From Dyella jiangningensis (lineage in GTDB: Bacteria; Pseudomonadota; Gammaproteobacteria; Xanthomonadales; Rhodanobacteraceae), in NCBI RefSeq assembly GCF_003264855.1, contig NZ_NFZS01000001.1:2356001-2420000 (forward strand): DNA of 64,000 nt. Reading direction: 5' to 3'. This document shows, piece after piece, positions 18,601-24,104 of this stretch (positions are counted from its first letter, which is position 1; each line of letters begins with the position of its first letter). Position numbers and translations under genes: made by a program. The notes beneath the pieces were generated by a model. The model did not search any database and was not told the DNA's origin. It worked only from the letters and a program-made list of their open reading frames with translations.

Positions 18601-19439
18601 ACCGCCCCGCCGATATAGCCGATGCCACCCGTGAGATTGACGGTGCGGTTCGAGATCGTGCCTGACGACGAGAACGATCGCCCGTTGGCCAGATAGATCT
18701 GGTTGGCGGCATCACCCAGCGCCGCGTTACCGATCGTACCGATGCTGAGGTTGCCGCCGGTGACGTTGATGTTTCCGGTAAAGCTGTTGGCCGCGTTCAA
18801 GACCAGGCCGCCACCGCTGACGGTGAGGGCGCCGCCAAAGCTATTGCTTCCATTGAGCGTCAGCGTGCCGCCGCCGGCCGTGGTCAACCCGCCGGCGCTG
18901 GTGATCGGGGACGCGATGGTGCTGGCGCCGGTCGTCACCGTAATGGTCGGGCTCGCGCCACCGAGCGCCAGGCTGCCGCCCGTGAGCGAATAGCCGGTGG
19001 TCTGGAACGTGAGGTTGTGGGCCGTCATCGTCCCGCCCAGGGTCACCGTACCGGCGGTGCCGCCGAAGTAGGCATCGTAGAGGGCGGCGTTGTTCCAGGT
19101 GCTGTACGGACCGCTGGTGCCGTCGCTGTTCGGGCTCCAGAACGCATTGGTGGTGTCCCATGTACCGGTGCCGCCGTAACCAAGGGTCGTGCCGTTGACG
19201 TCCCAGTAGCGATCAACGGCGTACGCCGGTGCATGCAACGCCAGCAATGCGGTCAGGATGCCAAGCCGTAGTGGCCAGGGAGAGCTGGCGCTTGCGAAGG
19301 ACACGTGATCGGACGTGATGCCATCGAGGGCACGACGATCGATGCCACCGCAGCCCTTGCCGCGACGCGTCGCCAACTCGGACGCCACTACCCAGGTATG
19401 CAGCGCCCGGGACCAGATGACACGAAAAATGCGATTCAT
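6624..19439 (-). CDS. giant type Va autotransporter (4,271 residues) with ESPR signal and modular passenger
   Basis: The start is ATG 19439, chosen because MNRIFRVIWSRALHTWVVASELA is the extended signal peptide region (ESPR) of type V secreted proteins and AGGGGAGA lies just upstream. The signal peptide is ~74 residues (cleavage after APAYA). The passenger begins with RYWDVNG..GTGTWDTTNAFW. It continues with about 1,700 residues of passenger-associated repeats (TNTYTGxTxVxxGxL; nt ~19,100-14,100), then fourteen 130-155-residue modules (see repeat entry), each with a GDGDDTLTL-type and a GGAGxDT-type motif resembling RTX glycine-rich calcium sites. The last ~330 residues (nt ~7,620-6,624) are an autotransporter beta-barrel ending in VRVRW. 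Expected role: cell-surface beta-helix adhesin or aggregation/biofilm protein. Cysteines occur only in spaced pairs. It is 39 bp downstream of the HPt gene, so co-transcribed. Confidence 0.93.
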   Translation of the reverse strand: MNRIFRVIWSRALHTWVVASELATRRGKGCGGIDRRALDGITSDHVSFASASSPWPLRLGILTALLALHAPAYAVDRYWDVNGTTLGYGGTGTWDTTNAFWSPNSDGTSGPYSTWNNAALYDAYFGGTAGTVTLGGTMTAHNLTFQTTGYSLTGGSLALGGASPTITVTTGASTIASPITSAGGLTTAGGGTLTLNGSNSFGGALTVSGGGLVLNAANSFTGNINVTGGNLSIGTIGNAALGDAANQIYLANGRSFSSSGTISNRTVNLTGGIGYIGGAVGSLFYTGTGGLHVADGVSLTNNANNYLGQTQFTTQTGWSGSYNAFSSVADLGVASALGAPTTVANGTILIGPGGGQSLGANQVYYTGTGNSSNRNWQMNPGSYNGSAYLYNAGSGTLRLTGNIAGIGAGGHPIGFGAQSADMELLGVISANDTRTVTFSSNAGRTIRLGTANTFTGQAQIGGAGKVEASVLANAGVAGSLGAGTIYVNGGNLSYVGVGESTNKNWTLSNGSLNSDGTGALSLGGTVALGGTATLGGSFTGADNLISGVISGTGNLRSAGAATWVLTGTNTYTGSTIVDSGVLRAGTTDAFGASTSAQVNGGTLDLNDFDRTFSTLAGTGGTVDLGTATLTLQAATGTTATYAGNIIGSGGLTKLGASTQTLTGANTYTGATTIGGGVLALDFSPAGGPTSNIISGSSTLNMAGGRLNVVGAAGESDTQTFNGLNVTASNNTIDAKSGTGGSLTVNLGAITRTSGLINFNLPTSGNITTTNTTLGGWATVNGTDYAKVVGGNILAFTSLDYTNKDNAANWLGGEYITDSTGFFNTVSGTKQLAGLRYTAPKSTTVTVSPGQTLGVDGTIIVAPTVLNTNQVITGGMMTGANGGDLGIQQNSTGNFTVASQIVDNGTGTGFVKAGTGLVTLSNTGNSYTGATRVAQGTLAVSSIQNGGVASGIGASSAASSNLSLEGATLSYTGTGDTSDRGFTFAKSGAIIESGVQVTNASANLTLSGLVSSPDGANFLKSGPGTLTLANPANAFTGIVTVSGGLLSATTLSNGGQASSIGAGSSASANLVLNGGGLQYTGATTSTDRGFTLGASNGTVDVSNAATTLTVSGIVAQQAGGNRALTKNGAGTLVLSGINTYTGPNTVNAGVLRAGSTQAFGAPSTAATMTLANAAGVLLDLNNFNNTIGPLNGGGVNGGNVTLGSATLTIAGGNGNYSGVISGTGGVTRTSGGTQTFNGCNNTYTGVTSLQGASITTDCLANGGQASGIGASSAASTNLVFNNAVLTYTGGSIAIDRGFQLQANIGAIGVSNAASTLEFSGAVIGTGWFRKDGPGTVVLSGTNTSTGNTQVTGGILRAGTTNAFGPSGNMTLDNTAGVLLDLNGFNTAVTSLIAGGANGGNVALGNATLTILDGANQTYSGVISGSGNVVKNGSGNQRLAGCNSSYTGPTTVNAGILSVDCLANGGLNSSIGASTSDPSNLVINGTLNYVGVGSSTDRQFTLGTSGGTITSAGTGIVQFTNTGAVVLAGSNVARTLTLTGANTGDNLFSGQLNDNGAGVTSLTKSGTGTWRLSNANSTYTGITRISGGVLSVDQMANGGLASSIGASSNAAANLVIGNGSTLRYTGAGDSTDRQFTLDTGVTYIESSGTGALQFTNTGTVALLGTNAPRTIALGGTNTGANTMGGAIANNGTGATTLAKNDSGTWILTGNNSYTGNTVINNGNLMIGNGGTTGNAGAGNVIVDSPTSTLSLNRSDTFTFSGTLSGPGTLAQVGTGTSVLTSANNQIGATTIGAGTLQVNGALATPTVGMTGTSALTVNGTLQAAGGTQTTLSGDAGAQTVTVGAGATLLASGDLGDGSDVVDVRGTLNTGTGSLGLGNGDDTLILHDGAQMLGGGVNASGGNGTDTLVVDTALGYTLDGGAIDTFDVLTKQNTGTLTLTGSQAFGAGTHIDGGALDVAGTMATPSISMADNTALNVDGSINAGANPALITGSAGSNTISVGSTGILAANGDLGDGNDAVTLAGELDTGTGTLALGAGDDVLTLQSGALITGAGVDGGAGASDRLVLDSASGLVLDGTQTTGFEFLQKDNVGLAIVTGAQSFSGGTTINQGALTLAGDITTPSVTMADDTTLNVNGSLQAASGVATTITGSAGSNTVTVGAGGTLLANGSLGAGNDVLDVAGTLDTGTLSLDLGDGDDTLTIHEHTNIIGTVTAGAGNDTLDTHIDTVADMGAVQGFETLAKTGTGVLNINGPLSSDFNTVNVSAGTLNVTAAGSVVGAPGIPLTTTVANGATLNVDGSYGCSAENDAMTVAGTVSGSGTIDLCGGDDTLTLQDGAVLNNTISGGTGTGDTLVLDNSGSLTFDASRTTNFELLQKDNTGTATLTGTQSFTGGTAINGGTLDVAGTLQTPTVDMADNTILNVSGSLSAGAGTPAQINGSAGSNTVSVAAGDTLLANGDLGAGVDTLDVAGTLDTGGGVFSLGDGDDNFVVHDGTQVIGTIDGGAGLDTRTYAINTTANLGALLNFEGVTKTGTGVLNVNGPGATDLQDVQVLEGTMNVAAGASIVATSGSSLATTVATGATLNVDGNYGCGAGDDTMTVSGNVTGNGIINLCGGDDTLTLNDGANLSLAHPIDGNAGTADKVVLNNNSAMTLDAGQVTNFELLQKDGAGEATLTGAHSFSGGTMLNDGTLTVAGTLQTPTIAMSDDTVLNVNGMVGGAGGTNAVITGSAGANTINVGTGAVLVASGDLGGGSDVLDVAGTLVTQGGVLSLGDGSDTFTIHDGTTVLGTVDGGAGLDTFNPDINTSANLGALTNFEILTKTGTGVLNVTGPGQSSFESVNVRDGTLNVGAAGGITGVQNATVANGATLRLDGNLSFTAGNDSLTVAGTVAGNGVLDMGDGNDTFTIQDGADLSGLSSPVSGGAGNDTFVADLAGSAVLGGAVNFETLTKTNTGTLHINGPAMSAFTTVNVDGGMLDVGVAGSLSGVQMATVAHGASLNVDGSVVFTPGADTFVVAGNVSGLGSINMLDGDDNLIIKDGADLSGLTTAIDGGAGNDTLTADIAGTAVLGGATNFETLTKTNTGKLTVAGPASSDFTTVNVDGGTLDVGMAGSLNGVVTTTVANGATLNVDGNYNGSAGNDSMTVAGALTGSGTIAFGDGDDVLTLRDGADLSGFTGVLDGGAPSASDTVVLDNAQALTFGSGTVRNFEYLTKTNTGVATLVGNQNFIGGTTIDGGELAVTGNLSTPTVTMADDTTLTVAGTLNAGGTTPTAITGSSGVNTVNITGTALATGDLGAGADVLDVRGTLDTAGGVFALGDGNDSFVVHDGTVVNGIVDGGAGLDTRVYDINLTADLGALVNFEGVTKTGTGVLNINGPASTDLQEVSVLGGTMNVAAGASVVAAAGSSLTTVVAAGATLNVDGSFGCGNSADSMTVAGTVSGTGTIDMCGGDDTLTLQDGAVLATTISGGGHNAGDTVVLDNAGALTFDASRTTNFEFLQKNNAGEATLVGSQSFIGGTAINGGTLTVAGQLETPTMSLADGTVLNVEGTVQNTGATALVITGSAGANTVKVGEGGTLHATGSLGAGNDVLDVAGTLDTAGSILDLGDGDDTLTIHDNTHIDGTVQGGAGNDTFNADIATTANLGAVQSFEILSKTGQGVLNVNGPASSDFTTVNVREGILDVTAAGSIAAQNTTVSSGATLQVEGRYSGTNGDDTFTSMGKVVGAFDFGDGNDVVSFVGGDPSGVTALAGGAGNDRLSFGGLSLESKTLPTLTGWERVELNDASRLNLDSALDLQGGVLAIDGSSQLTAQAGAALGASVENAGLVDVGTNRLSISGDYTGNNGTLRVGVSGQNLSAGGLDVAGDVRGTTAVSFDSDGSKVSGAGKVSILVISSPNDNPNTAGTFVPAKTVDGAVRLDGSAFPWTFGQESDHNWYLNAQAGLLPEFPAYAVLPTLGVLMARQDDDLIHQRLAGIRDTEHLMCGNKPEQQRQAGVGLYDDCHGFWVAATGSNRDLGANPGFATSGSDAGMYVGFDYAGENQSGSGHFGAFLGYVHGNYMTTGANSTGMPVVGASRIRLDTPVGGWYTGLFWNNGLYLDTVVSGQRTRARVRTTDGFVQSLHGGSVTVSAKVGRRVEMDNGWSVEPSLQLVATQVHWNDVVDNGNRQLTFNNHWVGNARAGLRTEKMFTTDGGATIKPWVSIAMQDSLTHERNALQVLEPGEVGNGLALPNQDLGLALRVDAGVEAKLNKSVSLFGVLSATHELQGSKYREEAANLGVRVRW
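8140..14110 (-). repeat. fourteen tandem passenger modules of two types (A ~460 bp, B ~390-400 bp)
   Basis: Anchors of the form F-[ED]-x-L-x-K lie near 13653, 13181, 12720, 12320, 11857, 11454, 10993, 10604, 10220, 9818, 9364, 8964 and 8499. Type A runs from a [LV][QT]KxxxG anchor through GGTxIxxGTLxVAG, TPTxxMADxTxLNV, ITGSAGxNTV and LGAGxDxLDVAGTLDT. Type B runs from KTGTGVLNVNGP through FxTVNVxxGTLDV, VAxGATLNVDG and MTVAGTVSGxGTI. Reading N to C the order is A A A B A B A B B B A B A B. Each ends with a GDGDD motif and, ~20 residues on, GGAGxDT. Confidence 0.85.
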
Positions 19440-19478
19440 GAGCCCTGTCTCCCCTGATGGCTCCAATGGATGCGCTGA

Positions 19479-19859
19479 TCAGTCCGTTCGCCCTCTGGCG
19501 CGGACGCCCGCATACGTTGCGGCACGATCAAGCACTGCGCGGAGCGTCCCATGGGCGCTCCAGAATGTTTGGACGAACGCGTCGCCTTCGAACGCGTCGT
19601 GACCGGAATGCTCGATCGCATCCAGTGCATCGGCTGCCTGGTCTTCACCGATGAAGCGGCAGCCCCATGCCGTGCGATGTGCGAGTTCGCGCACGTGCAT
19701 CCATTCTCCGGCGACGACGGCGTGCTCCATCTGCCGGAGATCGTTGCTGACCATGTGGTGAAAGACGCACAGCACGACGCCGACCCGGCACACGTCATTG
19801 CCGAGCAATGCAGCCAGTGACGGATACACCGGACGCTCCTCATGACGCGTGGATTCCAT
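19479..19859 (-). CDS. HPt-domain phosphotransfer protein
   Basis: The 126-residue cytosolic protein fits a single histidine-containing phosphotransfer domain. It has an N-terminal helix (YPSLAALLGNDV), a second helix with FHHMVSNDLRQMEHAVVAGEW, and the signature helix RELAHRTAWGCRFIGEDQAADALDAIE. There His61 occupies the phospho-acceptor place of the 'aHxlkGsa..iGa..La..c..lE' pattern. AAGGGA precedes the ATG at 19859. No receiver or kinase domain is attached, so it should relay phosphate from a hybrid sensor encoded elsewhere. Only 39 bp separate it from the autotransporter, making an HPt-autotransporter operon, which is an unusual pairing. An RcsAB-box-like site lies 100 bp upstream. Confidence 0.75.
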   Translation of the reverse strand: MESTRHEERPVYPSLAALLGNDVCRVGVVLCVFHHMVSNDLRQMEHAVVAGEWMHVRELAHRTAWGCRFIGEDQAADALDAIEHSGHDAFEGDAFVQTFWSAHGTLRAVLDRAATYAGVRARGRTD

Positions 19860-19959
19860 CGCCCGTTCCCTTTCCAGGAGAATCTCGCTTGCCGCCCACG
19901 GCGAAGGCAGCGCTGCAGGTCCAGCGCAAAGGCTAGGTTCGGCACGCCTGCTCGACCAG

Positions 19960-19973
19960 TGGGAAAAATCTTA
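19960..19973 (-). promoter_or_regulatory. RcsAB-box-like site upstream of the HPt/autotransporter operon
   Basis: On the minus strand the site reads TAAGATTTTTCCCA, matching 11 of 14 positions of the enterobacterial RcsAB box (TAAGAATATTCCTA). It is 100 bp upstream of the HPt start and is repeated almost exactly at 26999-27012. The nearby gene at 27058-27684 encodes an RcsB-like regulator. Confidence 0.55.
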
Positions 19974-19979
19974 GGGTGA

Positions 19980-20428
19980 TCGATGTCCAACGCCCTGCCC
20001 TCCGAAAAACCGGTGAGTTCTCCGGGCGCACTGCGGCCGGCTTGTCATGTCGAGGTGGCAAGGTTGCCTACGGAGGGAGCACCTCGGAAGGCCAGAAAAC
20101 TGAAACCTCCGGTTGCTCCAGGACGAACTGGCCGAAAGAGGCCAGTCGCGATGCCAACTTGTCGGGCACGCACACCGCTACCCGTTGGAAGAGAACCGGC
20201 GCAACCAGCCCGCACGATGCAGGTGAGCGCCAAAGCGGCGAAGGTCGCCGCCGCTCGGTCAGGACGTTACGGAAAGCGCGATCCTGGCAAGGCTCGGCGC
20301 TTCGGCGGGCCATCTCCCAAGCTATCGGACCCGCTGCATGGCGGAAGCTCAGGAATTGGCAACGTCAGGTTGCCTGGGCGCGAACGGACGTGAGCCGGCG
20401 GCCCGTGTTGCTGGCCCTTTTGAGGACC
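19980..20428. other. intergenic region with REP-like palindromes
   Basis: About 450 bp between the HPt promoter and the 3' end of the sulfotransferase gene. Frames on both strands are Arg/Pro-rich and lack ribosome sites, so I do not call a gene. It contains GGCAA-gg-TTGCC (20057-20068) and the GGCAAC-GTTGCC palindrome described separately. Confidence 0.5.
20344..20386 (+). repeat. REP-like palindromic repeat, copy 1
   Basis: Contains GGCAAC-GTCAG-GTTGCC (20358-20374) followed by CGCGAACG. It aligns without gaps to 21604-21646 at 34 of 43 positions. The two direct copies flank the sulfotransferase gene. Confidence 0.6.
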
Positions 20429-21241
20429 CTATACCACGCGTACGCCCCGAATGTTCGATGGCGCGTGGCGCCAGAACGCGTCGTTCTCGAAACGCCGAAA
20501 GATATCCGGCGGCAGGACCGTCTCGCGTCCGCGTGCCTGCACCTTTGCGGCAACGGCATGCAAGCCCGGCATGCCGGTGCGATCATCGAACGCGCCCACA
20601 TCGAAATGCACGTTGTCGAAATCGTGATTGAATGCCGGCTCACCGACGAAATCGTAGACGGCCGCCATGGCCATGGCGGGATCTCGCACCAGCGTTTCGT
20701 ACTGCAGCAGCATCAGGTGGGGCGCATGCTCGCCAAAGAACGCATCCTTCAGCGCATTGTAGGAGTAACCCAGGATGCCCTCGCCCGTGGCGAACCCCTC
20801 GACCCGGTTGTAGATGGTGCCGCGCGTGTCGAAGTTGACCATGAAGGAGGGTCGCAAGGTGTTCTTCTGGACCGCACGCTCAAGGCTGTCGACGATCCAT
20901 GAGACATGCCGAACGCAGGCAATGATGCGGTAATCAGGAAACAGTCCGCTCAGCACCGGCAGCTTCGCGCACCATGTACGGCTGGTATCGAAGATGACGC
21001 TTGCCGTCATCTCCTGACCGTAATACCCGTCGAAAAGCCCGCGCAGGACACGCCGCCGTTGTTCGTTCGTGATGAAGGTGGACAGCTCGTTCCGGTCACT
21101 CATCTCGCCCAGCATCGCGTCGACCATGCCTGCGAGCGGACTGCTCATGTGCGCGTGAAACCGGGGGTTCTGCCGCAGCAATGCAGCCAGCAACGTGGAG
21201 CCAGACCTGGGCAGGCCCGAGATGAAATGAATGGAACGCAT
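20429..21241 (-). CDS. PAPS-dependent sulfotransferase
   Basis: This is a 270-residue cytosolic enzyme. The start at ATG 21241 is supported by AAGGGGAA six bases upstream and by the N-terminus MRSIHFISGLPRSGSTLL, the 5'-phosphosulfate-binding P-loop at residues 8-18. RIIACVRHVSWIVDSLERAV is the 3'-phosphate-binding region with its Arg and Ser. The C-terminal half has LMLLQYETLVRDPAMAMAAVYDFVGEP, standard for the sulfotransferase_3 family. It would move sulfate from PAPS to a hydroxyl of a protein tyrosine, glycan or small molecule; the acceptor cannot be read from sequence. It is transcribed alone, bounded upstream by the terminator at 21408-21445 and by REP-like repeats on both sides. In Xanthomonas, RaxST-type enzymes sulfate secreted peptides, so an exported neighbour could be the target, but this is speculative. 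Confidence 0.88.
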   Translation of the reverse strand: MRSIHFISGLPRSGSTLLAALLRQNPRFHAHMSSPLAGMVDAMLGEMSDRNELSTFITNEQRRRVLRGLFDGYYGQEMTASVIFDTSRTWCAKLPVLSGLFPDYRIIACVRHVSWIVDSLERAVQKNTLRPSFMVNFDTRGTIYNRVEGFATGEGILGYSYNALKDAFFGEHAPHLMLLQYETLVRDPAMAMAAVYDFVGEPAFNHDFDNVHFDVGAFDDRTGMPGLHAVAAKVQARGRETVLPPDIFRRFENDAFWRHAPSNIRGVRVV

Positions 21242-21407
21242 GACTTCCCCTTCCAGTGCGCTGCTCGCGAAACAGCCTTCATTGCACATGATGCATCGTG
21301 CATCGAAGACTACCCGTTGCAGTGCCGTCAGTGTCAAGGCGCTCAGTGCCTCGCGTTGAACCTGTCGTTGGCGAGGGGCGCAGCCAAGGCACAGGATGAT
21401 CGTCACG

Positions 21408-21445
21408 AAAAAAAACGGGGCGAAAGCCATCCAGCTTTCGCCCCG
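21408..21445 (-). terminator. strong Rho-independent terminator (leftward)
   Basis: CGGGGCGAAAGC (21416-21427), loop CATCCA, GCTTTCGCCCCG (21434-21445): a perfect 12-bp stem followed on the minus strand by eight T (21408-21415). It ends the long leftward operon that starts at 26885 and closes with the LysR gene (stop at 21667), and insulates the sulfotransferase gene. Confidence 0.9.
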
Positions 21446-21603
21446 TCGCGACCGTCTCTCGACGCTCAGGCTAGCCCCAGGGGTTGGAGTAGCCAGTGCA
21501 CCTTCGACCCAGGGACGGATCCGAAGTCGATTCTGCCGAAAGCAGGGGGTGGACTACCTCCGGCGGGTGCACGCCCAATTTAAGTGGCCAGCCGGAGCGC
21601 CCG

Positions 21604-21646
21604 GAAGATCATGGTTCGGCAACATCCGGTTGCCCGGACGCGAACG
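21604..21646 (+). repeat. REP-like palindromic repeat, copy 2
   Basis: Contains GGCAAC-ATCCG-GTTGCC (21618-21634) and CGCGAACG. Same orientation as copy 1, 1,260 bp away, and just downstream of the LysR stop codon. Confidence 0.6.
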
Positions 21647-21666
21647 ACTTCAAGGCGGCACGATCT

Positions 21667-22590
21667 TCATGTGGGCGAAGCCATTCCAGGCAGCGAGACG
21701 GCAGGCACGCCATGCAGTCGCGAACCCAGGAACTCGATCAAGGCCTGCACCTTCTTCGAGTGCCGCCTGCTTTCCGGGTAGACCACTACGATCTTTTCCG
21801 CCGATGGCATGAAATCGACCAGTACTGGCTGCAGGCTGCCATCGGCAAGCGCGGCCTCGACGACATAGCGCGGCGTCAACAACAAGCCAAGCCCGGCCCT
21901 GGCAGCGTGGGCGAGCTGAATCCTGCAGGTGCTCCGCAGGCGCTCGCGCACGCGAAAGGCCCGCGGCTCGCCTTCGGCGAGCAATGTCCAGAAGCTTCCG
22001 GAACCTTCGTGGGTATAGAACAGCCCATCGTGGCCATCGAGGTCCGCCGGATGCTGCGGTCGGCCGCGCACATCCAGATAGTCCGAGCTGGCGCATAAGA
22101 CAAAGGGCACGGCGTTGAACGATCTCGTCAGCAGGCCCGAGTCCGGCTGCCGGCCTTCGCGGAACGCAACGTCGTAGCCTCCGACCTGGAAATCCGGCCG
22201 CAGGTCGTCCGCCTCCACGTCGAGCGTCAATGAAGGATGGATTTGCGCAAACTCCGCGAGCAACGGCGCCAGCACGGCGCTCAACAAGGCGGAAGAAACC
22301 GAAAGGCGAAGTCTGCCACCCAACACGTTGTTGTGGCCGTTGACGAATTCATGCGCACTTTCGATTGCTTCGAGGATGCGCGCACATTTGGCGTAATACA
22401 CCGCGCCCACCTCGGTCGGGCGGATGCGGTTGCCGGCGCGGTCGAGCAAGGCAACGCCCAGTACCTGTTCGAGGTTGCGAATGCGCCGGCTCGCCACGGA
22501 CTTGACCACCCCGAGGCGCAAGGCTGCCTGCGAAATGCTCGACGTCTCGACAGCTGCGACAAAGGTCGCCATGTCGGCGAATTCGATCAT
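21667..22590 (-). CDS. LysR-family transcriptional regulator
   Basis: The 307-residue protein has an N-terminal winged helix (residues 1-60: MATFVAAVETSSISQAALRLGVVKSVASRRIRNLEQVLGVALLDR) and a periplasmic-binding-like effector domain (about 88-295, with RPDFQVGGYDVAFREG and GLGLLLTPRYVVEAAL). The family usually activates a divergent promoter. Here there is no divergent gene; instead its ATG overlaps the stop of the kinase-like gene (ATGA), so it is the last gene of the GTPase operon. Its recognition helix S-V-A-S-R-R deviates from the common S-Q-P-A-L-S-R form, as in the DSBs-like subgroup of Xanthomonads. The effector is unknown. Confidence 0.88.
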   Translation of the reverse strand: MIEFADMATFVAAVETSSISQAALRLGVVKSVASRRIRNLEQVLGVALLDRAGNRIRPTEVGAVYYAKCARILEAIESAHEFVNGHNNVLGGRLRLSVSSALLSAVLAPLLAEFAQIHPSLTLDVEADDLRPDFQVGGYDVAFREGRQPDSGLLTRSFNAVPFVLCASSDYLDVRGRPQHPADLDGHDGLFYTHEGSGSFWTLLAEGEPRAFRVRERLRSTCRIQLAHAARAGLGLLLTPRYVVEAALADGSLQPVLVDFMPSAEKIVVVYPESRRHSKKVQALIEFLGSRLHGVPAVSLPGMASPT

Positions 22591-24104
22591 GGTGCACCGC
22601 CTTCATGATCAACGACCCACCCCGCAACGCCTTGCTCGACAGCGTCGCGCAGTGCTGCTGCGAGCACATCGCGCTGCGCGTCGGCAGCCACCACGACACG
22701 ACGATGCCTGCGCTGCCAGCCGCCCGCCACGGCACGCGCGTGGCGGTGCGACAGCAGAACAACGGGAGCGCCGGCGCCGAGATCATGCAGGCGATAAACC
22801 AGTCCGGCACCAGGCTCGCCGGCGAAAGTATCGGAGAGCACCACCAGGACCGTGCGCGCTTCGCAGGCCGCTGTCTCCAGTCCGGACAGGCTCGCCGCGA
22901 CATGTGCGTCCAGCCCCATATCGGCAAGCAATGTCGCGACGGTCCTCGACAAGACGGGATCGTCAACGGCAACCACCGCACACCTGCCCTGTCGCGCGCT
23001 CTTGAGCACGGCCGGCGCGGATGGCGGCTGGGGCAACAGGACGCGTACCCGCGAAAGCCCGGTGTCCTTGCTGTCCCTCTCGACGTCGAACTGGCCGCGC
23101 AGTGCCCGCACCAGTCGATGGCAGGCGCGCAAGCCCCACGGTACGCCTGCCTGCGCGGGATCGGGAAGGCTTGCGGTATCCGCATGCCAATCGACATGCG
23201 CATCGATACTTATCAGCAGGTCGCCGCCTGGCGTATCCAGCCGCACCACGACACCCGGCTTGCGCGCCCCGTCCAGCGCAAGCGTGATGAGCGTGATGAG
23301 CAATTGATACACGCGCGGATAATCCATCTCCGCTGCGGCGGACTTTCCGGCGTCGGAGGCGACCTCGATGACGAGGTGACGGCCTTCGTCCATGCTGAAA
23401 AGTCGCTTCAGCTCACCAGTGAGCGCCTTCAATGCGATGGGCTCGGACGTACTGGATCCCTCGGCGCGTGCCCGGCTCCCTCGCAACAAGTGACCATAGT
23501 TGAGCAGTTGCGCTTCAAGGTAGACCGCCGTGCGCTGGATGTAGCCAAGGGCGCTCATCGCCTCCGGATGTTCGGCGCAATAAGGGGCAAGTACCCGCGC
23601 GTGGCCAACCAGTGCATCCAGCCTGGCGCGCGCATCATCCGAGATGCTCTCCAGCAGGCCAACCCGCCGCCGCAACGACTGCTCTCGCTGCTCCTGCTGG
23701 CGCAGCTTATCCTGGTGTTCCTTGTCCTTCGCGATGAGCTCTCGCTTGAGCCGTTGACCGGCAAGCGACGCCTCGTTTTTCATCTGCTGGAGTTCGCGCG
23801 CCTCCAGCACGCCAGCGGTGGCATCGAGCAGCACGAGATGCCGGAGATGGCCTTCGGGCACGACATGTACGTCGGCGTACCTGCCCGGCGAGAGTTCCAC
23901 GGCACGCAGGAGTGGCGCGGCATCGCCCTGCCCCACCAGCAGGTCGCACAGAAGGCCGAGCAAGCTTTCACTGTCGTCCGCACCGGTGAAATAGGCCAGG
24001 TCGCCGAATGTATCGACCATGGTTTCGCCGTCGAACGTGACTACTACCGGTGCCTGCGCCTGCGGCAGGTCCGATGCGAAGCGGGATGAGCCTGGCCCGG
24101 TCAC
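22587..24104 (-). CDS. degenerate histidine-kinase/receiver protein linked to a small GTPase
   Basis: The start is GTG 24104, overlapping the stop of the GTPase gene (GTGA). The product is 505 residues. Residues ~15-110 form a PAS-like sensor fold (VELSPGRYADVHVVPEGHLRHLVLLDATAG), a type often found with small bacterial GTPases. A coiled coil follows (about 112-160), then a DHp-like helix pair in which no phospho-His is present (ESISDDARARLDALVGHARV). Next is an HATPase-like fold lacking the Asn of the N box (LITLITLALDGARK). The end (about 400-505) is receiver-like, keeping the VDD acidic pair but not a clear phospho-Asp or the Lys. It is soluble. Probably a signalling scaffold or pseudokinase reading the state of the GTPase; that role is inference. 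Confidence 0.65.
   Translation of the reverse strand: MTGPGSSRFASDLPQAQAPVVVTFDGETMVDTFGDLAYFTGADDSESLLGLLCDLLVGQGDAAPLLRAVELSPGRYADVHVVPEGHLRHLVLLDATAGVLEARELQQMKNEASLAGQRLKRELIAKDKEHQDKLRQQEQREQSLRRRVGLLESISDDARARLDALVGHARVLAPYCAEHPEAMSALGYIQRTAVYLEAQLLNYGHLLRGSRARAEGSSTSEPIALKALTGELKRLFSMDEGRHLVIEVASDAGKSAAAEMDYPRVYQLLITLITLALDGARKPGVVVRLDTPGGDLLISIDAHVDWHADTASLPDPAQAGVPWGLRACHRLVRALRGQFDVERDSKDTGLSRVRVLLPQPPSAPAVLKSARQGRCAVVAVDDPVLSRTVATLLADMGLDAHVAASLSGLETAACEARTVLVVLSDTFAGEPGAGLVYRLHDLGAGAPVVLLSHRHARAVAGGWQRRHRRVVVAADAQRDVLAAALRDAVEQGVAGWVVDHEGGAP

Noticed and set aside
15546-18665. 1,039-codon antisense frame in the PATR region of the same gene
   Set aside because: Same reason: the complement of repeated coding units. 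Shorter antisense frames (10063-11691, 8383-9426 and others) are also shadows.
19983-20393. 136-codon Pro/Arg/Lys-rich frame upstream of the HPt promoter
   Set aside because: No ribosome site, low-complexity basic composition, and overlaps REP-like palindromes.
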